Shown in pieces: positions 1 through 6,437 of a stretch of DNA of 6,485 bases. Source of the DNA: Methanospirillum hungatei (GTDB lineage: Archaea > Halobacteriota > Methanomicrobia > Methanomicrobiales > Methanospirillaceae); NCBI GenBank assembly GCA_003251955.1, contig QKDV01000066.1:1-6485 (forward strand), in the 5' to 3' direction. Position numbers and translations under genes: made by a program. The notes under the pieces are model-generated. The model worked only from the letters and a program-made list of their open reading frames with translations. It ran no database searches and was not told the origin of the DNA. The first letter of the stretch is position 1; every line of letters begins with the position of its first letter.

Positions 1-40
1 AGAAGGAAATCTGCGAACAAATTGTTTAGAAACTGGATTG

Positions 41-77
41 TGATAACCAATTTATAACAGTATATTACTGATAACAG
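41..77. repeat. Cluster of short direct repeats (TKATAAC) upstream of the promoter
   Basis: TGATAAC occurs at 41-47 and 69-75, with the near copy TTATAAC at 52-58. The second and third copies extend to a shared ATAACAG (54-60 and 71-77). The cluster lies about 25-60 bases upstream of the putative TATA element, where an archaeal regulator could bind. AT-rich DNA produces such repeats easily, so function is uncertain. Confidence 0.4.
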
Positions 78-111
78 CCTTTGAAATCCACAAATAAAAA
101 CTAATATACTG
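58..111. repeat. 10-base perfect inverted repeat flanking the promoter region
   Basis: CAGTATATTA at 58-67 is the exact reverse complement of TAATATACTG at 102-111, with 34 bases between. The right arm overlaps the putative TATA element. The left arm is also half of a smaller palindrome, CAGTA-TAT-TACTG (58-70). It could be an operator pair, or two TATA-like elements facing opposite ways. Confidence 0.45.
92..109 (+). promoter_or_regulatory. Putative archaeal promoter (BRE plus TATA-like element) of the operon
   Basis: An A-rich stretch (92-100) is followed by CTAATATAC (101-109), resembling a BRE element next to a TATA box. Archaeal transcription usually starts about 25 bases downstream of the TATA box, here about 130-135. 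That would leave a leader of roughly 25 bases that still contains the ribosome binding site at 147-152. A second AT-rich candidate, TTTATA at 124-129, lies too close to the start codon to leave room for that site. TATATTA at 61-67 is another candidate and would give a longer leader. The choice is inference from spacing and composition only. Confidence 0.4.
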
Positions 112-146
112 ATCTCTGTCCACTTTATAGTTGTACAATCAATGAG

Positions 147-152
147 AGGAGG
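147..152 (+). promoter_or_regulatory. Strong ribosome binding site for subunit H
   Basis: AGGAGG lies 5 bases before the ATG at 158 and matches the expected anti-Shine-Dalgarno end of archaeal 16S rRNA. It fixes the start of the first gene. Confidence 0.85.
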
Positions 153-157
153 GTTGG

Positions 158-487
158 ATGAAAATTGAGGTCCTGAAGGATATCAAGAACGCAGAAGAAG
201 ACTATAAAAAGATGATTTCGCAGGCACAGGAGAGGCGCAAGTCTCTGATCGCCAGTGCCGAGCTGGAGGCTGACAACCTGATCCAGAAGGCTCAGGAAGA
301 TGCAGAAGAGTTTAAGAAACAGCAGATTGCTGATGCCCGGAAAGAAGCTGAAATGCGGCATGCCAGAATTATCAGCGATGGAAAGGCAGAAGCAGTAGCT
401 CTCGAAGGCAGGGGACGGCAGAACCTCGCGAAAGCCGTGGATCTGTTAGTTACACGCTTCAAGGAGCAACTTAATGTTTCAGCCTAA
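158..487 (+). CDS. ahaH: A-type ATP synthase subunit H (peripheral stalk)
   Basis: This 109-residue protein is almost wholly charged, alanine-rich helix without membrane segments. Residues about 5-90 read as one long coiled coil rich in Glu, Lys, Ala and Gln (for example QKAQEDAEEFKKQQ at 43-56), followed by a short C-terminal amphipathic part (about 91-109). Size, composition and position as first gene before subunit I match subunit H of archaeal A1Ao synthases. H pairs with subunit E as a long coiled coil that holds the A3B3 head still against the membrane stator. The ATG at 158 is supported by AGGAGG 5 bases upstream. The 3' end overlaps subunit I by 14 nt in another frame, suggesting coupled translation. 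Sequence conservation in this family is low, so the assignment rests on length, coiled coil and gene order together. Confidence 0.9.
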   Translation: MKIEVLKDIKNAEEDYKKMISQAQERRKSLIASAELEADNLIQKAQEDAEEFKKQQIADARKEAEMRHARIISDGKAEAVALEGRGRQNLAKAVDLLVTRFKEQLNVSA

Positions 488-2456
488 ACCGATGAGCAAG
501 TTGCTCATCGTCGCATCTAAACAGCAACTCGAACCGGTCATAACTGAACTGTACCGCATGAACATCTTCCATATCGATGATTTTGTCGAGAAAGGAGATG
601 ATCAGTGGGAAGGTTTCAAGATCGGTATGCCGCTGAAAGGAGCCGACACCATCTCATCAAGTCTTGTGAAGATCAGATCCATTGCCAGTGCATTCGGAAT
701 CGGATCAGATCAACTCGATGATGTGGCGAAGGCCAAGGTTCAGGCACTCAAGCAAAGCATTGAGCGGGATCTTCCAGCCATTGCAGATGAAGTCGAAGGT
801 CTTCTCTCACAGCGATCCAAACTCGAAACATCCATCAAGGAGTACGAGCAGAAGATCGAGGCACTCAGGCCATTTACTGACGCACCATTTCCCATGGAAC
901 TGCTGACCGGGTATGACTCAATCAGCTGTATCGCAGGAACGGTAAAGAGTAAACCGGCCATCGATCTGCCTCATGAAATTTGGGAGAAGACACAGAAGAC
1001 CGGGCTCTTCATTGCCGTTGCGGTAAGAAATGAAGATCTCGCTGCAGTGGAGAGAAGCCTTCTTGATCTGCAACTGCAGAAAGTCACCATCCCTGCTGAA
1101 ACCGGATCAGCTCCAGCCTTAATCGCTGATTATGAGCAGAAGATCGCAGGAATTCACAAGGAGATTGAACAGATTTCTGCAAAGATGGCAGAAATCAGGG
1201 AGAAGCATCAATACTTCCTGATGTCATCAGAAGAACTTCTCAGTGCTGATGTTGAGCAGGCTGAGGCACCACTCAGGTTTGCAACCACTGACCTCGCATT
1301 CGCGGTCGTCGGCTGGGTTCCAACCGAACAGGTGCCCAAAGTCTACGAAACACTGGATCGTGTCTGTGCCGGAAAGGTATATACTACCGAACTCGAGATC
1401 GAGGACTATAACGATGGTCCACCTGTCGAGTATAATAATCCGGACTTTTCACACCCGACAGAACTCTTCATGGATATCTATTCACGTCCGAAGTACACCG
1501 AGGTTGATCCGACATTATTAATGTCAATAGTCTACCCGATTATGTTCGGACTGATCCTTGGAGATGTCGGATATGGTCTTATCCTGCTCGCGATGAGCTT
1601 CGGACTTCGATCACTTGTGAAAGGGAGTGAAGCAGGTGTTCAGCTTATGAATATCCTGCGTAACTGCAGTATCAGCAGTATCATCTTTGGTGTAATTTTC
1701 TCTGAGTTCTTTGGGTTTTCCCTTCCTTGGGGACCATTGTGGTTCTCACGACATATCCCGATCGGGGCAACTGCCGAAGGGGCACATCATGCATCTGCAA
1801 TTCCGCAGCTGCTTGTGGTCTCGATCTGGATTGGTATCCTGCATATTACCCTGGGCAGGATCTGGGGAGCCCTGAACGCTTCAAGGATGGAGCACGGACA
1901 CCACAAATCCCTGAAGATGTATGCAAACATCGGATGGATCCTGGTTATGTGGGGAATTATCGTTCTGATCTGGTCAAAGTTCCCGATTATCCTTATGCCT
2001 GACCTGACCAAAATGCCTGAAATAACAGGTGGCCTTAATATTGCAACTGTTGCAGGTGCAATCATGCTGGTTCTTGGTCTTGCATTCATCGCACGGGAAA
2101 ATGCACTGGATCTGATGGAAGTCCCGACGATCATCAGTCACGTGCTCTCATATACACGTCTTATCGCAGTCGGTCTCTCCTCGGTTGCAATCGCACTGGT
2201 CACGAACTTTATCGCGATCGGTCTGATTATCAGCCCACAACTCGAGAACCTGACCCCGGTCGGAATCGTGCTTATACTCGTGGGGGTTGTTGTCTTCCTC
2301 TTCGGTCATGCACTCAATACCGCACTTGGTATTCTGGGTGGCGGACTGCATCCCCTTCGTCTTCACTACGTTGAGTTCTTTACCAAGTTCTACCGTGGTG
2401 GAGGAAAGAAATACAATCCGTTTGGAATGATTAGAAAACTAACTGAACAGAACTAG
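474..2456 (+). CDS. ahaI: A-type ATP synthase subunit I (membrane stator, subunit a homologue)
   Basis: Subunit I forms the static ion path facing the K rotor ring and anchors the peripheral stalks; it is homologous to subunit a of V-ATPases. The 660-residue length is typical. Residues 1-340 are a cytoplasmic part with two coiled-coil stretches (about 85-132 and 215-250). Residues about 345-625 form a membrane domain with seven or eight hydrophobic segments. Family motifs seen are FGLILGDVGYGL (358-369), SYTRLIAVGLSS (559-570) with the expected essential channel Arg at R562, GHALN (611-615), and the C-terminal GGLHPLRLHYVEFFTKFY (623-640). The ATG at 474 is preferred over the in-frame ATG at 492 because AAGGAG (461-466) lies 7 bases before it and family members usually have a few residues before the conserved M-S-K stretch. 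It overlaps H by 14 nt. Confidence 0.97.
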   Translation: MFQPKPMSKLLIVASKQQLEPVITELYRMNIFHIDDFVEKGDDQWEGFKIGMPLKGADTISSSLVKIRSIASAFGIGSDQLDDVAKAKVQALKQSIERDLPAIADEVEGLLSQRSKLETSIKEYEQKIEALRPFTDAPFPMELLTGYDSISCIAGTVKSKPAIDLPHEIWEKTQKTGLFIAVAVRNEDLAAVERSLLDLQLQKVTIPAETGSAPALIADYEQKIAGIHKEIEQISAKMAEIREKHQYFLMSSEELLSADVEQAEAPLRFATTDLAFAVVGWVPTEQVPKVYETLDRVCAGKVYTTELEIEDYNDGPPVEYNNPDFSHPTELFMDIYSRPKYTEVDPTLLMSIVYPIMFGLILGDVGYGLILLAMSFGLRSLVKGSEAGVQLMNILRNCSISSIIFGVIFSEFFGFSLPWGPLWFSRHIPIGATAEGAHHASAIPQLLVVSIWIGILHITLGRIWGALNASRMEHGHHKSLKMYANIGWILVMWGIIVLIWSKFPIILMPDLTKMPEITGGLNIATVAGAIMLVLGLAFIARENALDLMEVPTIISHVLSYTRLIAVGLSSVAIALVTNFIAIGLIISPQLENLTPVGIVLILVGVVVFLFGHALNTALGILGGGLHPLRLHYVEFFTKFYRGGGKKYNPFGMIRKLTEQN

Positions 2457-2462
2457 ATTATT

Positions 2463-2466
2463 GGAG
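2463..2466 (+). promoter_or_regulatory. Ribosome binding site for proteolipid K in an AT-rich context
   Basis: GGAG lies 8 bases before the ATG at 2475. The surrounding stretch 2431-2474 is only about 25% GC by hand count, so the start region should be poorly structured in the mRNA. This fits strong initiation for the subunit needed in the most copies. Confidence 0.7.
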
Positions 2467-2474
2467 ATTAAAAT

Positions 2475-2732
2475 ATGGCAGCAGAAGCAGTAGCAGTAGA
2501 AGTTGCAGCAGCAACAGCATCGGCAGCAGGACTCAAGGCAGTAGGTGCAGGTCTCGCAGTAGGCCTTGCAGGTGTCGGTTCAGGCCTTGGTGAGATGGGT
2601 ATCGGAGCAGCAGCAATGGGAGCAGTTGCAGAGAACAAGGATATGTTCGGTCTGGCTCTCCTCTTTACCGTTCTTCCAGAAACCATCGTCATCTTCGGTC
2701 TTGTCGTGGCACTCCTGCTCATGTTCCAGTGA
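2475..2732 (+). CDS. ahaK: A-type ATP synthase subunit K (rotor ring proteolipid, subunit c)
   Basis: This 85-residue protein forms the membrane rotor ring that carries the coupling ion past subunit I. It is a single hairpin: a Gly/Ala-rich first helix (about 17-51) with the pattern GVGSGLGEMGIGAAAMG, a short polar loop (AENKD, 52-56), and a second helix (about 57-84). The ion-binding carboxylate is E69 in LPET (67-70). E40 in helix 1 stands where Na+-binding c subunits have Gln or Glu, and T70 follows E69, so Na+ binding is possible. Unlike the duplicated or triplicated proteolipids of some archaea and of V-ATPases, this is one hairpin with one carboxylate per subunit. It sits 18 nt after I and 13 nt before E with its own ribosome binding site. 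Twenty of 21 alanine codons are GCA, a bias that fits high expression. Confidence 0.97.
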   Translation: MAAEAVAVEVAAATASAAGLKAVGAGLAVGLAGVGSGLGEMGIGAAAMGAVAENKDMFGLALLFTVLPETIVIFGLVVALLLMFQ

Positions 2733-2745
2733 GTGAGGAGAGATC

Positions 2746-3321
2746 ATGGGACTGGATGCAGTCATTGCAGAGATCAAGGATAAAGGACGGGCAGAGTCTG
2801 AGGCAATCAACAAGGAAGCCGACACTAAAAAGGTCGAACTCCTGAATGTTGCCCAGCAGAAGGCAGAGACTGTCAAGGCTGTAGCACGGGAGGAGGCAGG
2901 GAAATCCGCCTCTCATATCATCTCCCAGGAAGAGGCTGCAGGACACCTTGTCGTAAAACGCCAGATCCTCAATGCTCAAAAAGAGCTGATGGACGAGGTA
3001 TACAGACAGGCACTTGACAAGATCGAGACCATGCCCGATTCTTTCCACAAAGGTGCCATATCATCACTGCTTCGCAAGGCAATGACAGAGATCCCGAAGG
3101 GATCTGTCAGCTGCTGCGCAAGAGATGAAAAAGCTCTGAAAGATGTACTGAACGAGTCAGAATTCAGTGCTTTCACCTTTGGAAAAGTAGTAGGTATCGA
3201 TGGTGGCGTCATCGTCGAGAGCACAGACGGTCAACTTCAGGTAGACTTCAGTTACCATACCTTCATGAGCCAGGTATGGGAGTCAGGACTTAAAGACGCG
3301 TCAGACATTCTCTTCGCATAA
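2746..3321 (+). CDS. atpE: A-type ATP synthase subunit E (peripheral stalk)
   Basis: Subunit E pairs with H to form the peripheral stalks; its globular C-terminal end binds the top of subunit B in the A3B3 head. The 191-residue length is normal. Residues about 1-95 are a charged, Ala-rich helix that should form a coiled coil with H. Residues about 100-191 are the mixed globular domain, with the family signature GGVIVESTDG (153-162) followed by QLQVDFSY (163-170). The ATG at 2746 follows GGAG (2737-2740) by 5 bases and lies 13 nt after the K stop. Two adjacent cysteines (C123, C124) sit in the globular domain; I attach no role to them. Bases 3083-3109 could fold into an 11-bp RNA hairpin. The gene is also called ahaE. 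Confidence 0.95.
   Translation: MGLDAVIAEIKDKGRAESEAINKEADTKKVELLNVAQQKAETVKAVAREEAGKSASHIISQEEAAGHLVVKRQILNAQKELMDEVYRQALDKIETMPDSFHKGAISSLLRKAMTEIPKGSVSCCARDEKALKDVLNESEFSAFTFGKVVGIDGGVIVESTDGQLQVDFSYHTFMSQVWESGLKDASDILFA
3083..3109 (+). other. Potential RNA hairpin within the subunit E gene
   Basis: TGACA (3083-3087) plus GATCCC (3090-3095) can pair with GGGATC (3099-3104) plus TGTCA (3105-3109), giving 11 base pairs with a 2-base bulge and a GAA loop. No T-run follows, so it is not an intrinsic terminator. It lies in the codons for residues 113-122. Any role in mRNA stability or processing is inference. Confidence 0.5.
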
Positions 3322-3338
3322 ACTCAGGGGGATAAAAA

Positions 3339-4394
3339 ATGGTTCAGAACACGGGCGGTCCGGCACCATACATATACGTCAGCACCAGGCTGCGTGTACG
3401 GAAAGCCAAGCTGCTCGCCCCTGAGGAATACCAGCGTATGCTCAATATGAGCCTTCCTGAGATCATCCGCCTGATCGGGGAGACCGAGTACCAGAAAGAA
3501 GTGGATGAGCTGGGAACATCCTTTGAAGGAATCGACCTCATTGAGGTTGCTCTCTCATGGAACCTGGCAAAAGAGTACCAGCGGGTCATTGACCTCGCTC
3601 CCGGTGCTCTTAAAGAGTTCACGATGGCTTACCTCCGCCGCTGGGACATCTACAATGTCCTGACCATCCTCCGTGGTAAAATGCAGGGGATGAAAGAGGG
3701 TAAGATCAAAGAGGTGCTCATCCCTGCCGGCAGTCTTGATAAGGTTGTTCTCGATCGCGTTCTTGGCGAAGAATCATGCGAGCGGGTTGCCGATGCCCTG
3801 AAAGGGTGGAAGATGTACCCGACAGTTGCTGCAGGAATCCAGGATGGATGTGCAGCCGGATCATTTGCCAAGCTCGAGAATGAGCTCTACAAGCAATTAT
3901 ACGCTGATCTTCTCACCATCGCACGCCGTGGAGTAAAAGGAGGAAGCCAGTTCCTCAAGTTTGTCCAGCTGGAGATTGATATCAAGAATATCAAGACGCT
4001 CTTCAGGATGAGAGGAGACGGGTACGAAGAAGATGCACGAGAATTCTTCATCTCCGGTTCAACTTTTACACCTGAAGAACTTCAGCAGATGAACCAGATG
4101 AGCAGCAGGAACGAGGTTATCGATGCCATTGTCGGCAGAATTAGTTCAGCCGCACTGCTGAGTGCCCTTGAAGAGCTGAGAACAGAAAAATCCGAGCAGG
4201 AGGTCGACGCAGAACTGACCAAGACCCAGCTCGATCATATGGAGCAGCTCTCCAAGATCAACCCGTTCTCCATTCATCCGATCCTGGTGTACCTTGAGAA
4301 GAAGAAGTATGAAGTCTTCAACCTGCGGGCAATCGCCCGTGGCAAGGAGTCCAGACTTGCAGGCGATACAATCGCGAAATACCTGGTGATCTGA
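3339..4394 (+). CDS. atpC: A-type ATP synthase subunit C (central stalk, rotor ring adaptor)
   Basis: Subunit C is the funnel-shaped, mostly helical protein that sits on the K ring and receives the D-F axle; it is the homologue of V-ATPase subunit d. The 351-residue length is typical, and no membrane segment is seen. Conserved-looking stretches are [17 protein letters not shown] (98-114), [14 protein letters not shown] (212-225) and the C-terminal [18 protein letters not shown] (313-330), which continues AIARGK. They are Arg-rich helices spread through the protein, as expected for a repeat of related helical domains. The ATG at 3339 is preceded by AGGGGGAT (3326-3333), a reasonable ribosome binding site with about 5 bases of spacing. 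The gene starts 17 nt after E and ends 1 nt before F, which suggests co-translation. The gene is also called ahaC. Confidence 0.96.
   Translation: MVQNTGGPAPYIYVSTRLRVRKAKLLAPEEYQRMLNMSLPEIIRLIGETEYQKEVDELGTSFEGIDLIEVALSWNLAKEYQRVIDLAPGALKEFTMAYLRRWDIYNVLTILRGKMQGMKEGKIKEVLIPAGSLDKVVLDRVLGEESCERVADALKGWKMYPTVAAGIQDGCAAGSFAKLENELYKQLYADLLTIARRGVKGGSQFLKFVQLEIDIKNIKTLFRMRGDGYEEDAREFFISGSTFTPEELQQMNQMSSRNEVIDAIVGRISSAALLSALEELRTEKSEQEVDAELTKTQLDHMEQLSKINPFSIHPILVYLEKKKYEVFNLRAIARGKESRLAGDTIAKYLVI
4385..4391 (+). promoter_or_regulatory. GGTGATC ribosome binding site for subunit F, inside the C gene
   Basis: GGTGATC lies 4 bases before the ATG at 4396 and covers the last codons of subunit C. It would pair with the GATCACC part of the archaeal 16S rRNA 3' end, the GGTG-type site seen in many methanogens, rather than the GGAGG core. 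It supports the F start directly after the C stop. Confidence 0.65.
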
Positions 4395-4395
4395 T

Positions 4396-4698
4396 ATGGA
4401 GATCGCGGTTATCGGGAATAGTGAGTTCATCCTCGGGTTCAGGCTTGCTGGGATCACGAAGACCTATGCTGCCGAGTCTGAAGAGAAGGTTGTTGAGCAG
4501 GTTAACCGGGTTTTGGACGATAATTCCGTGGGAATCCTGGTTCTCAACAGCGGCGACATGGCAAAAATACCACCGAGGCTCCGGACAACCCTGGAAAATT
4601 CAGTTCACCCAACGGTCATCACCCTGGGTGAACAGGAAGGAGGGCTGTCAATGCGGGAGAGAATTAAACGATCAGTGGGTGTAGATCTGTGGAAGTAA
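4396..4698 (+). CDS. atpF: A-type ATP synthase subunit F (central stalk)
   Basis: Subunit F binds subunit D in the central rotor shaft and is thought to influence catalysis through contact with the A3B3 head. The 100-residue length fits the family. The N-terminal Rossmann-like strand and turn [20 protein letters not shown] (1-20) is highly characteristic. It is followed by the strand [10 protein letters not shown] (45-54), the segment [11 protein letters not shown] with HPTVITLG (59-78), and a C-terminal tail [17 protein letters not shown] (83-99) typical of the subunit. The start lies 1 nt after the C stop and the last 10 nt overlap subunit A, so translation of C, F and A is probably coupled. 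An 8-bp inverted repeat (4603-4633) sits in its 3' half. The gene is also called ahaF. Confidence 0.96.
   Translation: MEIAVIGNSEFILGFRLAGITKTYAAESEEKVVEQVNRVLDDNSVGILVLNSGDMAKIPPRLRTTLENSVHPTVITLGEQEGGLSMRERIKRSVGVDLWK
4603..4633 (+). other. Potential RNA stem-loop near the end of the subunit F gene
   Basis: GTTCACCC (4603-4610) is the exact reverse complement of GGGTGAAC (4626-4633), with a 15-base loop. CACCC at 4620-4624 is a competing partner but would leave too small a loop. It lies about 55 bases before the GTG start of subunit A, where it could affect mRNA processing or coupling. Function is inference. Confidence 0.4.
4678..4681 (+). promoter_or_regulatory. GGTG ribosome binding site supporting the GTG start of subunit A
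   Basis: GGTG lies 7 bases before the GTG at 4689, inside the subunit F gene. No in-frame ATG is available before the conserved N-terminus, so this site and the family-like MEVK start decide the call. Confidence 0.6.
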
Positions 4699-6437
4699 AA
4701 CGCAACAAGGGTGTTTTAAAGAGGATTGCAGGACCTGTGGTCACTGCAATCAATCTCGACGCCCACATGTATGATGTGGTGAAGGTCGGGAACGAGCAGC
4801 TGATGGGGGAGGTCATCAAGATCAAGGGTGATAATGTCATCATTCAGGTCTATGAGGATACTTCAGGCATCAGACCCGGAGAGCCGGTTGAGAATACAAA
4901 CCTGCCACTCTCCGTAGAGCTCGGACCCGGTCTTCTTACCAGTATTTATGATGGTATCCAGCGTCCTCTCGAATTCCTTTTCGAGAAGATGGGAAGTTTC
5001 ATCGAGCGTGGTGTCAATGCACCAGGACTATCCCATGACAAGAAGTGGGAGTTCAAGCCGATTGTAAAAGCCGGTGACGCTGTAAAGGCCGGAACCATCA
5101 TCGGAACCGTGCAGGAGACCAACATCGTTCACAAGATCATGGTCCCGTCACTTTCCGCTGGTGGAAAGATCAAGGATATCAAGAGCGGCTCATTCACTAT
5201 CGATGAAGTCGTCTGTATCCTTGAGAATGGCGAAGAGATCACGATGCTCCAGAAGTGGCCGGTTCGTGTACCACGCCCGGTTACTGAGAAGCTGAACCCT
5301 GACATTCCGCTGATCACCGGTCTGCGTATTCTCGATGGTCTCTTCCCGGTTGCAAAGGGAGGAACCGCAGCAATTCCAGGTCCGTTCGGATCAGGAAAGA
5401 CCGTTACCCAGCAGTCACTTGCCAAGTGGTCTGACGCTGAGATCGTGGTTTACATCGGTTGCGGAGAACGTGGTAACGAGATGACTGAGGTTCTTACCGA
5501 GTTCCCAGAACTCGAAGACCCGAAGACCGGCAGGCCGCTCATGGAGAGGACAGTGCTCATCGCAAACACCTCAAACATGCCAGTGGCTGCCCGTGAAGCA
5601 TCTGTGTACACCGGTATCACTATCGCAGAATACTTCCGTGACATGGGATACGATGTCTCCCTGATGGCAGACTCAACCTCCCGTTGGGCAGAAGCAATGC
5701 GTGAGATCTCCTCACGTCTTGAAGAGATGCCTGGTGAGGAAGGATACCCGGCATACCTCGCAGCACGTCTTTCAGAGTTCTACGAGCGTGCAGGACGTGT
5801 AAACACCCTCAACAAGGATATGGGATCAATCACCGTTATCGGTGCAGTTTCCCCGCCTGGTGGAGATTTCTCAGAGCCGGTTACCCAGAACACTCTGCGT
5901 ATCGTCAAGTGTTTCTGGGCACTGGATGCAAAGCTCTCACAGCGCCGTCACTTCCCGGCTATCAACTGGCTGCAGTCATACTCACTCTATCTTGACACAC
6001 TCGGTCCGTACTACGACGAGAAGGTCTCTCCAGAGTGGAACCCGCTCCGTACCTGGGCAATGGAAGTTCTCCAGAAGGAAGCAGAACTGCAGGAAATCGT
6101 GCAGCTCGTTGGTTCAGATGCTCTGCCTGATGAGCAGCAGGTCACCATCGAAGTAGCACGTATGCTTCGTGAGATCTTCCTCCAGCAGAATGCGTATGAC
6201 CCGGTGGATACCTACTGTGACATGACCAAGCAGTTTGATATGCTGAAGGCAATCCGCTTCTACTCAGATCAGGCAAACACTGCTCTCAAGGCAGGTGTTG
6301 TGATCGCCCAGATCACCGGTCTGAAGTCAAAGTCAGATCTCCCACAGATCAAGTACATCAAGGAATACAAGCCTGAGATCGAGAAGATCGTCAAGGGTAT
6401 GGAAGCAGAATTTACCAAACTCAGGGAGGCAGCCTGA
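4689..6437 (+). CDS. atpA: A-type ATP synthase catalytic subunit A
   Basis: Subunit A binds and converts ADP, phosphate and ATP at the three catalytic sites of the A3B3 head. The 582-residue length is normal for an intein-free protein. An N-terminal barrel (1-75, with [14 protein letters not shown] at 7-20) is followed by the insert found only in A/V-type catalytic subunits (about 110-190). The nucleotide-binding core has the P-loop GPFGSGKT (231-238), the GER loop (259-261) with catalytic Glu E260, the Walker B stretch [13 protein letters not shown] (324-336) with D328, and [13 protein letters not shown] (388-400). A helical C-terminal domain follows (about 440-582). The start codon is GTG, overlapping F by 10 nt; it gives MEVKRNKGV, as in relatives. 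The P-loop, a known intein site in other A subunits, is uninterrupted. The TGA stop shares one base with the ATG of B. The gene is also called ahaA. Confidence 0.98.
   Translation: MEVKRNKGVLKRIAGPVVTAINLDAHMYDVVKVGNEQLMGEVIKIKGDNVIIQVYEDTSGIRPGEPVENTNLPLSVELGPGLLTSIYDGIQRPLEFLFEKMGSFIERGVNAPGLSHDKKWEFKPIVKAGDAVKAGTIIGTVQETNIVHKIMVPSLSAGGKIKDIKSGSFTIDEVVCILENGEEITMLQKWPVRVPRPVTEKLNPDIPLITGLRILDGLFPVAKGGTAAIPGPFGSGKTVTQQSLAKWSDAEIVVYIGCGERGNEMTEVLTEFPELEDPKTGRPLMERTVLIANTSNMPVAAREASVYTGITIAEYFRDMGYDVSLMADSTSRWAEAMREISSRLEEMPGEEGYPAYLAARLSEFYERAGRVNTLNKDMGSITVIGAVSPPGGDFSEPVTQNTLRIVKCFWALDAKLSQRRHFPAINWLQSYSLYLDTLGPYYDEKVSPEWNPLRTWAMEVLQKEAELQEIVQLVGSDALPDEQQVTIEVARMLREIFLQQNAYDPVDTYCDMTKQFDMLKAIRFYSDQANTALKAGVVIAQITGLKSKSDLPQIKYIKEYKPEIEKIVKGMEAEFTKLREAA
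6423..6429 (+). promoter_or_regulatory. Ribosome binding site for subunit B inside the end of the A gene
   Basis: AGGGAGG lies 7 bases before the ATG at 6437. Being inside the A gene, with A and B sharing a base at TGATG, it favours coupled translation of two subunits that are needed 3:3. Confidence 0.75.

Larger units (their letters stand above)
1..157. other. AT-rich non-coding region upstream of the ATP synthase operon
   Basis: No convincing gene is seen here on either strand. GC content by hand count is about 32%, against roughly 50% in the genes that follow, which fits an archaeal promoter and leader region. It holds three TGATAAC/TTATAAC repeats (41-75), a 10-base inverted repeat (58-67 with 102-111), a TATA-like stretch near 102-108 and the ribosome binding site of the first gene. 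The first 29 bases could be the end of an upstream reading frame (stop TAG at 27-29), but eight codons are too few to call a gene. No T-run terminator is obvious. Confidence 0.75.

Noticed and set aside
1..29. Possible C-terminal end of an upstream gene (KEICEQIV then stop TAG at 27-29)
   Set aside because: Eight codons cannot be tied to any family, and the other two forward frames stop soon after.
1511..1525. 15-base palindrome GACATTA-T-TAATGTC in the subunit I gene
   Set aside because: One such 7-base-arm palindrome is about what chance gives in 6.5 kb, and it lies deep inside a coding region.
1836..1861. 7-bp inverted repeat ATCCTGC / GCAGGAT in the subunit I gene
   Set aside because: A 7-bp stem with a 12-base loop is common by chance, and no other signal supports it.
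1787..2134. Minus-strand open frame of 115 codons opposite subunit I
   Set aside because: It lies entirely within a well-conserved membrane protein gene, and the product shows no recognisable motif.
2468..2722. Minus-strand open frame of 84 codons opposite the K gene
   Set aside because: It mirrors the repetitive GCA codons of K, giving an Ala/Pro/Arg-rich low-complexity product; K itself is certain.
5379..5402. Possible intein at the P-loop of subunit A
   Set aside because: The P-loop GPFGSGKT is continuous and the protein has normal intein-free length.
5842..6156. Second + strand open frame of 104 codons inside subunit A
   Set aside because: Out-of-frame reading of a conserved catalytic gene; the Ser/Arg-rich product resembles nothing known to me.
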